A stretch of DNA of 64,000 bases from Aphelenchoides besseyi (GCA_024699855.1 JAMPIQ010000001.1:10044001-10108000); one strand, 5' to 3'; counted from the first letter of the stretch, positions 11,210 through 23,597 are shown. Notes: generated by a model not told the origin, from the sequence alone. A program made the numbers and translations.

Positions 11210-14200
11210 AAATGTGCAGTTGCTGCATTTCGGAGTTGACTTGCGTGATCAGTTCGGTCATTGCGACAAAAGCTTTCTGAATCTCCTGACAAAGTTCTTC
11301 GCTTTCGTTCTCTTCGATGGCAAAACTGAGAAGTTGTTTCAGCAGCAGCGGATACCGACCGAGCCGTTGAATAGGCTGCAAAACGTACGAAGAGATTGGC
11401 AGTTGATGTTTGGCTCTGCGTTGACAGTCGACAAAGAAACGACACTCGTCGACTTGATGTTCAGCGCGAAAAGAGTCGGACAGCGGTCGGTTTTGACTGA
11501 ACTGACGATATGGTTTGAGAAGACGGTCGCGGAAGTTGATCAGAAACCGACAGAGTTGGAAGGGCGATGAGGAGAAGCGAACAAATGCGGGAAGAACTTC
11601 ACGACTGTGCATTTCGAACTACAACAAAAGTTGTCAGAAGCGACTTGACTTGAACCTACCAATTGCCGCAGATTTCCGAAAACCAAAAAAGTTTGATCGC
11701 GAAGTGCCGGCGGAATTTGTTGTTGATTTTCCGGAGCTTCGAAGGGTTTGATGTAAAATTCGATTACACTTTCCAGCTCATTCACGTACGTCCTCTCGGT
11801 GCTCAACTGAAAAACCAACAGTAAGTAACACTGCCCTCAAGCGCCCACTCCAATGCGCAGTTTAACTGTTGCATTGGAGTCTGTGGTCATTAGGTGAAAA
11901 TCACAGCCTTCGGATTCCCATCGAACTGACCATTTCGTTCAGCACGTGAGTCGTCTTGGAGGTTCCCGGCTCGTTTTGGAACAAAATCGGCTGTTGAGCC
12001 ACAAGCTCCATTGCGGCCAACGCACGTGTTGGCGATTGCGGCGATTCGGACGTCGACGCTGCGAATTCGCTCGGCAGGTCGTGAAGTACTTGGATTTGAC
12101 GCTAAATAATCGATTAGAACGAAAAGATTCCGTGGGTTTACATTTGTTGCGGATCGTGAGCGTCGCATTTTGTGGGTTTTGAGGAAGAGAATGCGAAACC
12201 GTGAGCCCACTAATCTTTTGGCCAATTTGAACGCACCCAAAAAATAAACAAAAATTTACGCAAACGGACGCTTTTGAACTGCGGTTTTTGGCGTGAATCC
12301 GAAAAGATGCGCAAATGATAAAAATCAGCGCATCCCGAAGTGTAAAAACGTTGTTAGCTGCCCGTCAGCTCAAATTGACTGATGGACGCAGAAAAAAGTG
12401 GCGCGTTTGTTATCGAATGGACGGACAAATTGGAATTTTTTTGTAAAACGCGCACAGCGGACAGCAACCGCGAAAAGATCGGCTAAAGCGGCTGGAGAGA
12501 AATCGCGAGATTTCCGCAAAAGGCGCGAGCGGAAGTAATCGGAGGGAAAACTAACCGTGTCGTCCTCATCGCTTTCTTCCTGTTCAAATTTCCCCTCGTC
12601 GTCCAAAATCAAAACTCGCCGCGATTTCGCGTTCAATTCGCGCGCTGAAGCCGACAAGGTGATTCGTTCGAGATTCCGCGGCACGTTGCCGTTCAAATGG
12701 ATTTTCGTGACCGACGACCAACCGGACGAGAAGGACCGGCGAATGGGCGGCGCGCGAAGACTGAACGTCGGACTGTCGAGACGTGGATCAGCGGAGCACG
12801 GCGGCGGTTGACAGTAAATGCACGTCGAAGAAGCGCCGAAGTTCTCGTCGATTGCGTCCTCGTTGTTCTGCGGTTGAACGCTGGCGATTTGGAAGGAGTG
12901 CGAGTTGGAGATTCCGTTTTGTTGGCCGGACGACAAAGTGGAATTCGGCGGTTTGCGTTTCGAGGATCGAAAAGACGCAAAAAACGGCGGCAGATGTCGT
13001 TTCATCTTCTCGGTGAAGCTGCTTCGTTCGCTACAACGATTCGCGTTCAACGACGACCTCACGAACGGCACGACGGTCTCCGGTTCACGCATTTTCGATT
13101 GGAAGAAATTTTTGTTGCCACCTGCGGTCGCGGGGACCGGGAGATGATGATAAGCGCGGACGGGAAGCGCGTGAAACGACTCAAAAATGCGAAACGGCAG
13201 TCGCAAAAACGTTTTGTACGTGCACAGTGGATTCCCGGATTGCTTTTTTGCGTTTCAAACGATTGTAACACACGTGCGAACAAGAACTTCGGAGAGGAAA
13301 AAGGGTCCTCAAAATCTTGTGGACAATCGCAGTGAAGTGGATCAACACCCACGAAATGACCGACGCAGAAAACTGTTTGACACGAAAAAAGATAAGTGGA
13401 CGCGGAAGACGAACGAAAGGACCTCCAAATTCTCCATCGACGGCCAATTTTTGATTTATGAGCGTGAGTCTATTCACGAAAAGCGGCATAAAAAGAACAC
13501 GAAATTCGATTCTGCGCGGAGACCAAAATTTGCGGCCTCGAGCGATGAGTTTTGTTTGCTCTTCAACGGCACGAGCTTCACGAATCAAGACGCCGAAAAA
13601 GGACAATAAAGTTTCCGGAAACTCAATTTGCCTCAAAAAGATTGGCGAAGTCGAAAATCGCACAACCGAAACCAATCTCCCGCTCGCGATGCTCCGGGAT
13701 TGGTGGGGAATCGGTTTTGAGTGTTCTGATGCGTAAAATTCTCTGGTTCAACGGAATGAAAAGCGCGCGGACGTGTGGACCAAAAACTATTCACGCGAAG
13801 TCACTCGTTTTCCCAACGTTCCGCTCGTCCATCGAAAAGCGTTTAAGAATCCACGATTGCCGGCAATTTCGTGCGCAAACACGCACGGCGGGAATTACGG
13901 TAAAGAAATTCGAAAACAGAATTCCGTCGAACAGGTGAGTTAAAATGCGAATCAATCAGAGCAGAAACGCGCCGTTGGCGATTTTCTTGAAAGCGCGAAC
14001 GCGATTTTAACGCTTCAAAAGACGCCACAAGTTTTGGGAATTCGAAGGAAAACATATGGAAGCAATCGAGTGTTTTTATGGACTTTCCAACGATTCGCAG
14101 AAAAAGATCGTTTGCCAAAAAAACGTCAAGTTTTCCCATTAAACGTCAATGTGGCGCCGCTGGAACGTCTTCGATTTTCCGGTTTGTGTGTTTGCGTATT

Positions 14201-17200
14201 CGTAGACCGACCGACATCCGACATTTCCGGCAGTTTCGAATGACCGCAATTTTTCGGAATGAAAGAAAACTGCGCAGCTGTCCGCTTGTGCCCTCATTCT
14301 TCTTATCAATCAAGCAATAAAACGGGTTGAGCGCGTGTTGTTTGAGGTCGAATTCCTGACTCACCTTCGGCTGCGCGTGTCGAACTTTGGCGACCTTTTC
14401 GGGACTCACGATTTGAACCGGTTTGTTCGAGTCGCGTTCGGCCAACCGCTGAAGAGCATCTCGACGGGCGATTCCCAGCTTGCGGATGTCATCAATTCTT
14501 TCCGCTACCAGTGCCAACAAACTGGACGTCTCGGTGGTGGTCAGAAGAATCAAATTGTTCGCATTTGGCGGCATTTGTGCGAAGGCGTCCAACTGAAGGA
14601 TCTTTGCGGTCAATTCGCCGACTTCGAACTCACCTGAAGTTTCGAACCGTCGGCCAAGAACTCGTCTATTCGACTGGCCGAAGTGGTGGCCAAGTTTGCG
14701 TTGATTTCCAGGGGCACATGTGACAGCAAATCCACTCCTCGCCGACACCAATTTGTGGCCTAAAAGCGAAATCTTTAAGAATCACTTGAAAGAGCCGAAT
14801 GGACATCGAAAAGTTTCTCGGAATAGCTCAGCTCTTCAGAAATTTTTCAGTCACTCACTCGCGATAACAAGTTCAGATTGTTATACTTAAGAAAAGATTC
14901 GAAAAAAGTTCTCTTCAATTTCTGAATAGGAGATTTTTCTGTTCAAGCATTCAACTAGAAACTTTGTGACCATTCACGCACATTCGTTCTACTGAATTTA
15001 ATAGACAAATTTGCTCTTCACACAAAAGACCCACTTATGAATATCGCGTCTAAAGGTTCGAATTAGGACCAGAGAAGATGTATTTGAGGACTCGTCGAAA
15101 ACAACAGACCCTGCGAGTGACCTTATGGTCATTTTCGGTCACTACGCGGTCCAACTTGCCGCTTATGCATCCCAAGCCCTTCAAATGGCAGTCCAAAAAC
15201 AATCCAGATGAATGTTATAAACGTCAATGTAAACAACAAGGGTCGTAAAAGCTGGTGAGGATAAGAAAATGACCAATATTTTCTTTAACTCGAAATTCAA
15301 ACCAATGAAACAAGTGTTCCCTACTTCAGACAACCCTCCCAAATGAACGCTCGCGTTATCCCCTCCGCCTCACCTCGCTGATCTGCCTGTGCATGTTCAC
15401 ACTCAACCGCAAAACTTGAGCTCTTCGATCCAACGCAGAGGTCAACGCTTCGGCCATTCGTTTCAACTCGTCGCATTTCGGTTCCAAACTGTCGGATATC
15501 TGCACATCCTGACCGTTTTGCATCAGCCGTTCGCCCTCAATGTGCAGATTCCTCGCCGCTTGAACGTCCGCCTAAAAATATCATTTTATGGAATCGGCAG
15601 CTTCGACTTGCCATCGCGTTTTCAGCGTATTCTTCGTGTTCGGAAGCCAACTCACGGGCTCGCTCCACGCCGTCACCCACATCTCTGTGCTCTTCCAGGT
15701 GGATCATGTGCTTCGCGAAGTTCGATTGCAACTGAAAATAAACAAACCGAATGGACAGTTGAAAGTGAAGCAATTAAAGGGACTGCTGGAGGCCAAGAAC
15801 CGCAATTATTTCGTATTCACGGCTGACCACACGCCTCAACCAACACGGCCATCAATTTTAAATGCGAGAATTCGGTTTGAGCAAAAAAAGTAAAAACCAC
15901 AGCGTTTCCCTTCCAAACTTTGCGGCCGATCTGCGAAGCACGAAAATTTAATCCGATTTTTGACGCGTTCGCAAAAAAGTTGCGAAACAAAAGGAGCGGT
16001 CAATTAACACGACTAATCAGTAGTAAACAAACAGAAGATTATAAAACCTCCGTTTGGATTCCTACGCTTTGATGAATGCTGATTGAAGGTCGTGACTTCT
16101 TTTCGTCTGAATCGACATCTTCGTTGAGGCAGCGAAATAACCTTCCAAAACAAAGAGGCCCATTGGATGCTGATAGTCCTCACAACTATCAGCTGTGAAG
16201 AGAAAGATTCTCGCTGAAAATTTTACGTTCAAAATAAACAAACCTTTCGGAAGGCATCTTCGAACAAACGCAATCGGAGGCAATTTTCGAGCCTTTGCTG
16301 ATGTTTAGACCAAAAAGAATCAAAACCTAAAACGCAAATCAACCTTCCCAAAAAGCTTGACCCACTTCTCTCCGTGTCTTCCAATTGCAGTAACATCCGT
16401 TCGATTGCAGTCACGTTGTGTAAACGCGTGGGACTCAACTGTTCGCTGTCGGGCTTCTGCTCCAACTGCCGAACCTGACGCAGCAAACCCAAACCTTTGC
16501 GAATCGAAATCCGAAAGTCTTCCTATAACCCAGGGGTTATCTATTCATAGTCTAAAACCAACTCACTTTGATTGCGTCCCGTTCGGCGGTCTGTGCCTCC
16601 AGAATCCGTTGCGTGGTCTCGACGTCGTTCGGAAGTTCGGTTTCGCGCAGTGCGCGGCCGAATTCACTCAAACTCTCCGCAATCACCGCCGCCGAACTTT
16701 TCATTCGTTCGATGTCCTAAACGACGTTTTACCACCGGCCACTCGAACTCACCATTCGATGTTGAACCCACTCGAGATGATTGTATTTCAACGCGCCCCC
16801 AACGTCCATGGTCAGACACTCGGAGCCCACGAACTGACGCAGCTCGGCGACCGTTTGACACGAAACGACCTGAAAAAACGTTTGTTCGAGCTCATCCGTC
16901 GAAGCGCACGAGCGGAAATTAGCAAGAATTTCCGGACGCAATCACAACTCACGTTGAATTTTCCGTTTTCCGTGAAATTTCGATATCCCACTTCCAGGGC
17001 TCGTTGCAGAACGCCCTCAGGCTTCTAAACTCATCGGCGTCATCCAGACGCTCTTCTTTCCGGACTTACCAGCAGAAAAACGACGTGGACGGACTGCGGA
17101 AAGAAATTCTGAAAGCGGCGAATAAACAAAGAAAGTTTACAAGAGTGACCATCGTGTGTGACTAATTAGTTTGGAACCCGCGAAACGTTTGCGCACGGCT

Positions 17201-19729
17201 TAACGTCGCGAAAGCGTGTTTATGCGTTTTGGCTCGCGTTTACGCAAAACTCGTACTAAAAAGCGCCACCTGCCAATCGACAAGACGCAGATGTTCGAAA
17301 TAGTTTTTTGACCAAAAAACAAAATCGGCTTCCGCGGCTGATCGATCGCGTCGTTTCGAATGACCAGTTGGCCCCCGAAACGTTTCTTCCACCGTGAATT
17401 GCGGACGTCAAATCGACTGCAATTAATCTGTCGACGCGCGCGAAGTAACAGACAACAAAGAAGTTTCCGGAAACTCAATTTGCCAAAAAGATTTTTGACG
17501 CAAAAGTTGAAATCGCAGAACCGAAACCAATCCATCGCAACCTCCGGCTTGCTTTTTGCGTTTCAAACGATCGTACAAGTGTGAAACAAAAGGGGAGATC
17601 CCGTTTGGGTATTAAACAGATGTTATTTGCCAATTTATCATTTTGTTCGTTTGATTTAGAGAGTTACACCCTAATATCGTGGGTCAGTTTTGGTTTTATT
17701 TCTCGTAGAAGGATGTCGCGTAAAGAGGTATGTGAATGAAATTAATTTCATCGTATTTTATTCAATTTAGGAGGAGCTCTGGAAACAATTGTTTGGACCG
17801 AGTGTTGACAACAAAAACGACGCCGACAAACAACATCCAGTGATCAGTTCGGAGAACACCCGCGTGACGAGCCACCAAGAATGCGCGCTCGAATCGAATC
17901 GTCGAGTGAGGATGAGGCGCAGGTAAATTGTGTGTAAAATGAACTCGTTTTAAGTGGAATTTTAGGAAACCGTTGAAGGCGTTGAAGGATCGGCAGATCA
18001 CGGTGCACAGGAAGAATCGCGACTACGGCACACGGAGATCGTCAACTGGGCAGAACACGAGACCATCGCATTGATCAATGCAATGAAAAAACACCCAGTG
18101 TTCTACAGGCCGCATCGCCATAACAACATCGAAACTCAAGAAGAAGCTGTGGAAGCAATAATCGCAGAACTGCAATTGGACCGCAAACTCACAGGTTGGT
18201 GTCGTTATGAATTGGTTTGGACGATTTTTAGTGGGATCCGTAACTTCCCGAGTCCGACATTTGTTGAATGCGCTACGAAAACAACGACTGAATGAAGTGG
18301 AAGCAAAAGCCGCTCAATATCTCACGAAGTTCATCAACCCGCAAACTGGAAAAAATTATTGCGTACAACCGAGGCAAAGATTAACAACGTGCGAGACGAA
18401 ACCCCGTTATCATTTACTCAGAGTTTGCCAAATACGTCGTCGTTCTTCTTGGACCAGGAACCAGGTTTGTATAATTTTCTGATCCCTCGTATTTTAATTG
18501 TTTTTAGGATCATCACACATCACTGCACACACACCGAATATTACACGTACAACCCCGAGTCCAATCAACGAGCAAACAGGTGTGTCGGCAGCACTTGTTC
18601 AAGCGGGCATCGCATCGATAGTCAACAAATACCTCAAAATGAGTGGATTATCGACAGAATTACAATTAGAAATCCTTCAACAGTAGGTTAAGGTTGTTCC
18701 ATTTGCGGGTCATTCGGTGGAGAATGTGGAGGTGCAAACGCGCAGCCAAGAAGTCAATCAACTCGTCAATGCGGATTTCATTTCCACATTCGAGGCGAAC
18801 CCAAATGTGAACGTGTCGATTGTCCGTAACGCAGCTGGTGATACACTTGAGTAGACAACACGCAAATTCGACGTAAGTTGACAATTGAATGTCGATTCTA
18901 AGGGTTGTTTTCAGGTCAAACACACTGATTTCAAACTGTTGATCCGCGCGAGAAAGTTGTGTGGAACAATGGGCGATAATTACCGGATTCACGTATCGCA
19001 ATCAACGGGACTCGATCCGAAAACGTCAACTTCGATTTGCAGCACAAAACCGTCGAGCCAAACGTGTTTTTTCGGATCGACGGAGAAATGATTCGCTTTA
19101 GCATGCGAATTGTGCAACGCGCAAGGGGAACGTGCTGAGCGATTTTGTTTGAACAGATTGATCAAAAGTTTTCACAATTTCAAAACGCGAGCCACTTTTC
19201 TCGCTGAGTCGTTTCGCAAATCTCGCCATCACTCGAGAAGATCCGTCGATGAATCGCAAAGTCAAAAACTCACCATCAAGTAGGAAAACAAAACGCGTAC
19301 GGAAGACCACTTGTCGGTGCGTCTGTCGATTACGATCACGTATCCACGATCGTTGTTCTCCGTGGGCTGCTCGTCCAAACTGCAACAGTTTTTTGCGTTC
19401 TACGTTTCTTGGACACGCACTTACGGTGGAAATTGAAACAAGTAGGCAATCAACAGATGATACTCCTCGAAGGAGAGTTGGGATCGGGAGTCCGGAAAAG
19501 TCAAAATCGGATGTCCTTCGGGAGTTCGAAGTCCCGAAATGAACGCGAATCGTGACACCAAAATGTCCGAGAGATCTTTGACTTTAATCTTCTGATTCTG
19601 AACGTTCATGAAACCATCTGAAATTGGCAATTAACATCAAAGGCATACGGCGCCTTTACCGGCAGTGAAATTTTCGTTTTCGTCCAAAATCTCCGCCCAT
19701 CTTTTACGGTCTTCGTCGTCAGCCGTCAT
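10318..19729 (-). CDS. MCF2L: Dbl-family RhoGEF, MCF2/MCF2L (DBS) type; candidate orthologue of C. elegans CGEF-1
   Basis: A guanine-nucleotide exchange factor for Rho GTPases (Cdc42/Rho in relatives). Exons on the minus strand, in order: start MTADDEDRKRW (19660-19729); CRAL-TRIO/Sec14 domain (19425-19617, 19274-19379, 17070-17093, 16953-17024, 16753-16869) with IDRRTDKWSSV and DVGGALKYNHLEWV; spectrin-like region (16567-16716, 16366-16522, 16244-16326, 15612-15731, 15374-15571, 14634-14759, 14365-14592) with ETELPNDVETTQRILEAQ and WSKHQQRLENCLRLRLFE; a linker (about 12556-13092, 11931-12101); DH domain (11660-11806, 11199-11618) with LSTERTYVNELESVIEFY and YVLQPIQRLGRYPLLLK; PH domain and Gln/Ser-rich tail (10586-11154, 10318-10546). 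The order matches vertebrate MCF2L. One intron has a GC donor (at 15612). A plus-strand gene is nested in the intron 17094-19273. The last 964 bp are duplicated at 27.5 kb. An exon around 16.07-16.2 kb is unresolved. Confidence 0.85.
12556..13092 (-). other. Linker exon or alternative first exon of the RhoGEF
   Basis: A long minus-strand frame begins at ATG 13092 (MREPETVVPF) and runs to a GTTAGT donor at 12555. It is Ser/Pro-rich with an acidic end (EQEESDEDD). It joins in frame to the next exon (RQIQVLHDLPSEF), which leads straight into the DH domain. The frame stays open for 38 further codons upstream. It either lies between the spectrin and DH parts of the long protein or starts a short DH-PH isoform lacking CRAL-TRIO; the upstream splice phase fits the second idea better. 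Confidence 0.55.
13237..13679 (+). repeat. Dispersed intronic repeat words, first occurrence
   Basis: Two short blocks in a RhoGEF intron recur in another intron of the same gene. Block X (13237-13270, core TTTTGCGTTTCAAACGAT) recurs at 17545-17575. Block Y (13611-13679, starting with the perfect palindrome GTTTCCGGAAAC and ending ACCGAAACCAATC) recurs at 17463-17533. Block order is reversed between the two sites while orientation is kept, so they are not one simple duplicated segment. Confidence 0.65.
17463..17575 (+). repeat. Dispersed intronic repeat words, second occurrence
   Basis: Contains block Y (17463-17533) and block X (17545-17575), matching 13611-13679 and 13237-13270. It sits in the large RhoGEF intron just upstream of the nested MADF gene, within 600 bp of CpG-rich sequence that shows no coding exon. 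Confidence 0.65.
17714..18854 (+). CDS. MADF/Myb-SANT-like DNA-binding protein, nested in a RhoGEF intron
   Basis: Starts at MSRKE (17714), a 15-nt coding exon, followed by EELWKQLFG and an acidic stretch. A MADF-like segment follows (VNWAEHETIALINAMKKHP ... ETQEEAVEAIIAELQLDRKL ... HLLNALRKQRLNEVEAK): an acidic/aromatic helix, then basic helices typical of MADF or Myb/SANT-like domains. The C-terminal part is Ser/Thr-rich and ends with a helical tail (VNKYLKMSGLSTELQLEIL). A TAG that seems in frame at 18684 is avoided if GTAGGT at that point is a donor and CGCAG further on an acceptor; the frame then continues to TAG 18852-18854. The link between 18290 and 18400 needs a frame change, so an intron or a frameshift there is unresolved. 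Probably a nuclear transcription factor; the target is unknown. Confidence 0.6.
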
Positions 19730-22700
19730 TTTCACTACAACTCACTGATCACATTCAAGTCAATAGAAACCGCCAAGTACGCTCGTTTCGAAAATACTCT
19801 GTGCACGCTTCAAGGCTTCTATTCGATTAGGACTCGAGGTGATTTTTCTTTCAAAAGCTCGTGGAAACAAACGCAGAAGTGAAACGCATCAACGAAAGTT
19901 GATCCGGGATGTCGGCAACCTTAAACCTTCAGATCGAAAGATTCTGGCCACCAGATCAGAATTCGGAATTGGAGCGCGGTTTCTTCGCGATGACCGAAAT
20001 TACGGCGACTCGACAAACGAGAAGAGGAAAAATAATTGCGGGAGTCCATCTGCCGTTTGCGGTTTCGATGAAGAGGAAACGTGGATTTCTGGAGACCGAA
20101 AGCTGCGCGGTTGTCATAAGCAACCGGCAAAATTTGATTGTTTTGCGAAAGCTGAGCAAACGATCCATCGATGGAATCCACTCGACGGAAAGACGAAACC
20201 ACTCGACCCGGTGGTTTGCATCGTGTTGATTGATGGGACGAAGTGGACAATCGCGCACGTTTTTTGCGCAAACAAAACAGATTAACTTCGCTGAGCGTCA
20301 ACCAAAAATTGTGACCACTCCGTTGGCCAAAACCGTTGAGTCACGTGTGGGCGAGTGGCCACACGAGAAATTCGAATCGTTTGGCTTTTTCTTCGTGGCT
20401 GAAAGCGATTTACAATCCCCGATCGGCGAGTGCTTTTGGTTGCTTTGGTTACAGTCAGATGCAAACTGTTTTACACGTTTTGGATTACAACTCGGACATT
20501 TGAGCTCACGACAATTGCAACCTCTGATTCCAACTCGAGAGTAGTAAATTTTACGTCTTCGCGTCGATAGCCAAAACCCCTTCAGTAGTATGTTCATTGC
20601 GATCAGAAGTCGTGGACGGACGGCTAAGTAATGTCGTTGGTCGATGTTAACAAAACTAATTACAAACACTGATTTTGAGATAATGATGGGGGTCTAGACT
20701 CGAACAGAACGCTAACCCCCTGATTAGTTGTCCATTTAATCAGCAACCTACTTTCTTTGTGTTCTACATAATAGACGGATTCGAATTGCGAGATCGTAAA
20801 AGAAACCTCCACATGGTTGTTGCGATTTACAGTCGAACAAAATTGCAACCTCCGCACTTGTTGGAATCGATCGGAAAACCTACGTCGAATTCCGGAGAGA
20901 CACCGAAAATTCTTTTCATATTTTCGCTGAAAGCAGTGGTCCTTTTGGGAACGATCATCACCGAAAACTCAAGAACTCGACTTCCCGTTTTTGATTTACG
21001 ACATTTTCTCTCGACGGACCCAACGACCGAAGACCAAAAAGCAGTTATCTAACTACTCGAAAAAGCAGTTTTTTCACTCAACTCACCCCAATCGTTCTCC
21101 TCGTCTTCTCCATCGCTCAGATCGTCGGCCATCAACCATGCCGTAGTATAGTGTTGACAACTGGCCGTCGAAGTCGAAGGCATGCAGCTGCCGGAAGACG
21201 TCAATTGAGTTTGAGATCGGTAGCCGGAGTCCTGAAGGAAACTTGCCGATTTTAAAGCGTTCTGAAGAACCTTCAAATCGGCCACAAGATCGTAGTGGAA
21301 TTTGGGGGCCTCCAGCATCTTTTTGGGCTGATAATCCGAACGAGTTAATCGACTGAAAGCACAGAAATTGAGCAGTCTTTAGAGGACTTCAATGCTAAAG
21401 TATGCAACAATTTTACGAAAATAAAAGGACCACATTGGTTCAGAGAGTTGCATTCCTTGACAGAGCATTCAAACACAACAATGTAACCATTTTATCTTCC
21501 TGGAAGATTCACGGCATTTTTACGAAATTGACCGTTGGATTCGAACAGAAAAACGAAAAGTCTTGTCCTCCAGAAAGAAGCGCGATTTCCGTTTGTCTTT
21601 TCGGCTTTTTGGGTTCACGCAGACGTGCGGATTTCTTTCTTTCCGCTCCCTCGAGATTCGAATCGTCTTTGTTTCTCTTGTAAATTACTCACTCGTCTTC
21701 ACTTGTTGATCTCAACGCCAACTCGTTGTAACAACTGGTCGTGCCGTCGATCACGTCGAAGGAGCGTGGCGGGGTTGGCGGCGTGGCGATTCGCTTGTGA
21801 AGACGTTTGGCCGATCGGCGTGGCTCATTTCGCATCAACGTTTTCGGCGGTAGACGTGTCGACGAACTCGCCGCCAATTCCGCCAATCCGTCTCCCTGCA
21901 ATGCGGAATTAAGGAGCGCAGGGAAGCGTGGAAACTCACGAAGAACGGATTGGCAATCGAACTTTTTGCCGCGGCGATTTTGCTGAAAACAAGCAATCAA
22001 TTAGACGGAATTGCGAAAGAAAAAAGACAGAAATTGACCCAACGGTCGTCCTCGGAAGTCGTTTGCTCATCCTCCTCTTCGTCTTTTCGCCAAACGGCCA
22101 AAAATGTCCATCGACTTGAAAAGACGCAAACCGACGCTTTGGACCACAAATTCTTTTTCTTTTCGTGTTGTCCACTTCAGCCAAAACAAACAAAACGCAC
22201 GTATTTTTGACCTCCTTAAAAACCGGAACGGCAAAGTGGGTGGAACACTTCGGGATTACGCGATTTCGTTGCGCTCAAAAAAAGCGTTTTGATTAAAATG
22301 CAATTAAAAACTTCAAATCGATCGCGCTCGTGACCCAAAAGGACCGCAAATCCGCGCAAATCGGTCGCTAAAAACAAAACCGCGCAAACAAAAACCGAAA
22401 CCTCCGTGCGCCCCGAAGTGCAGGTTCCGGCATCGTGTTCGAAGTCACCGATGTTTGCCACCTTCTTTTTCCCACGCCATCGCCCTCGGCTCTCGCGATT
22501 CCCAGGCATCTCGGAGCGGCAAATTGAATTTCGGGAGCAAATCAAAAATCGTATAGTCGATGGCACGAGCGCCGTTGATTCTCTCCACCACTTATTCGAG
22601 AGTTCTGGATTCGGAAACTCAAACCAAGAAGCGAAATTAATCCCACGGAATTGCCGTTCTTTCGGGTTGTAAACTTCGGGAATCAGAAGAAAAAACGGCC

Positions 22701-23597
22701 TCCACGGCCTCCCGTCTTCTCGTTTTGTTTAAACGGAAATTCGAAAATAATTCCGAAAAAAGTTGAACGCAAAAGAACCGACCAACGACCGTAGTTGATA
22801 TCAAGAAAGTCGGGGAGGAGATGATAAACAAAAAAGCTCGAGAACGCTCAAATTTTAATTAAATTTCGGCGACTGACGCGAAAAAACGTTTCCAAAAAAT
22901 TGCTGTTCGTTTTGTTCCCACTCCCGAGTGTGCCATTTCGGATTACTCGGCGCCCATTAAAAGGCTTCGAGTTGTGAATTCGAGTTGATTCCACGCGCAT
23001 TTGCATTCCGCAAACCGGAACCTCAAGTGAGTACTCTTCAGATCGCTGCACAAACTTTGCGTTGCCATAAAAATCTCGACTCGAAGTCTCCGGAAACTTT
23101 CGACTTTTCGCGCAATTGAGTTTTCGTAATTGACGGTCGTGGCTTACGAACATTGCCGCTGTTTTAAATCCAATTCATGGATGTGGAATTCTACTGTCTA
23201 ATGACTTCTTGCAATCCAATTTCGAAGACCACCCAAAACCTGTGGGTTATTTCTGCTCTCGGCGCTCTGCTGGTCGATAAACAAATTGAAGGCTTCGAAT
23301 TCGAATACTTGGGTTCTACTTTTGAATACAATCGCATTCCAAGCTTCCGACCTTGACAATTGCAAGAACCAAAAAACGAAAAGTGAGTTGTTCGCACAAG
23401 AGAACTTGCAACTCTGTTCTCTGGGCTTTAAAATTTCCAATGGCCGAAGTGGTCTAATAATCGAACTCATCACTGGAAATCATTCCGTAGAACTTATCGG
23501 TCTAAAACTCTGAACTGAAAAGCAAAATCGATGGAACGAAACTGCGATTGACTACTCTTTTTGTTCTTCGTCGAAAGCTTTTCAATTGGCGCGTATA
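19730..23597. other. CpG-rich region with few supported exons
   Basis: About 3.9 kb upstream of the RhoGEF start. Several long open frames exist on both strands (for example around 19.85-20.67 kb) but they overlap each other, lack family similarity and mostly lack matching splice sites. The best coding evidence is the minus-strand exon series at 21.07-22.0 kb listed separately. 22.0-23.1 kb is rich in CpG words such as TTTTGCG and CGAAAA. Could hold RhoGEF promoters or an unrecognised gene. Confidence 0.4.
21072..21970 (-). CDS. Candidate exons of an unassigned minus-strand gene
   Basis: Three consecutive minus-strand segments have good acceptors and donors and protein-like sequence. They are about 21912-21970 (IAAAKSSIANPFF), 21690-21893 (GDGLAELAASSSTR ... 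KRIATPPTPPRSFDVIDG ... LRSTSEDE, donor GTGAGT), and about 21072-21350 (RSDYQPKKMLEAPKFHYDLV ... DLSDGEDEENDWG, donor GTGAGT). The third holds DSGYRS, which fits the beta-TrCP phosphodegron pattern DSGxxS. A frame near 22.45-22.6 kb (FDLLPKFNLPLRDAWES) may be an upstream exon. I could not find the start or the stop and do not recognise the family. It might be a regulatory protein with disordered segments, or alternative 5' exons of something else. Confidence 0.4.

Noticed and set aside
15389..15893. Plus-strand frames of 100-145 codons
   Set aside because: Antisense of the spectrin-like RhoGEF exons on the minus strand, which match MCF2L.
18684..18686. In-frame TAG followed by 56 open codons, suggesting stop-codon readthrough in the nested MADF gene
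   Set aside because: GTAGGT at this place works as a donor and a later CGCAG as acceptor with phase kept, so an ordinary intron explains it better; no readthrough motif follows the TAG.
19839..20669. Overlapping frames of 100-148 codons on both strands
   Set aside because: No domain, no matching splice sites, and mutual overlap; composition explains them.
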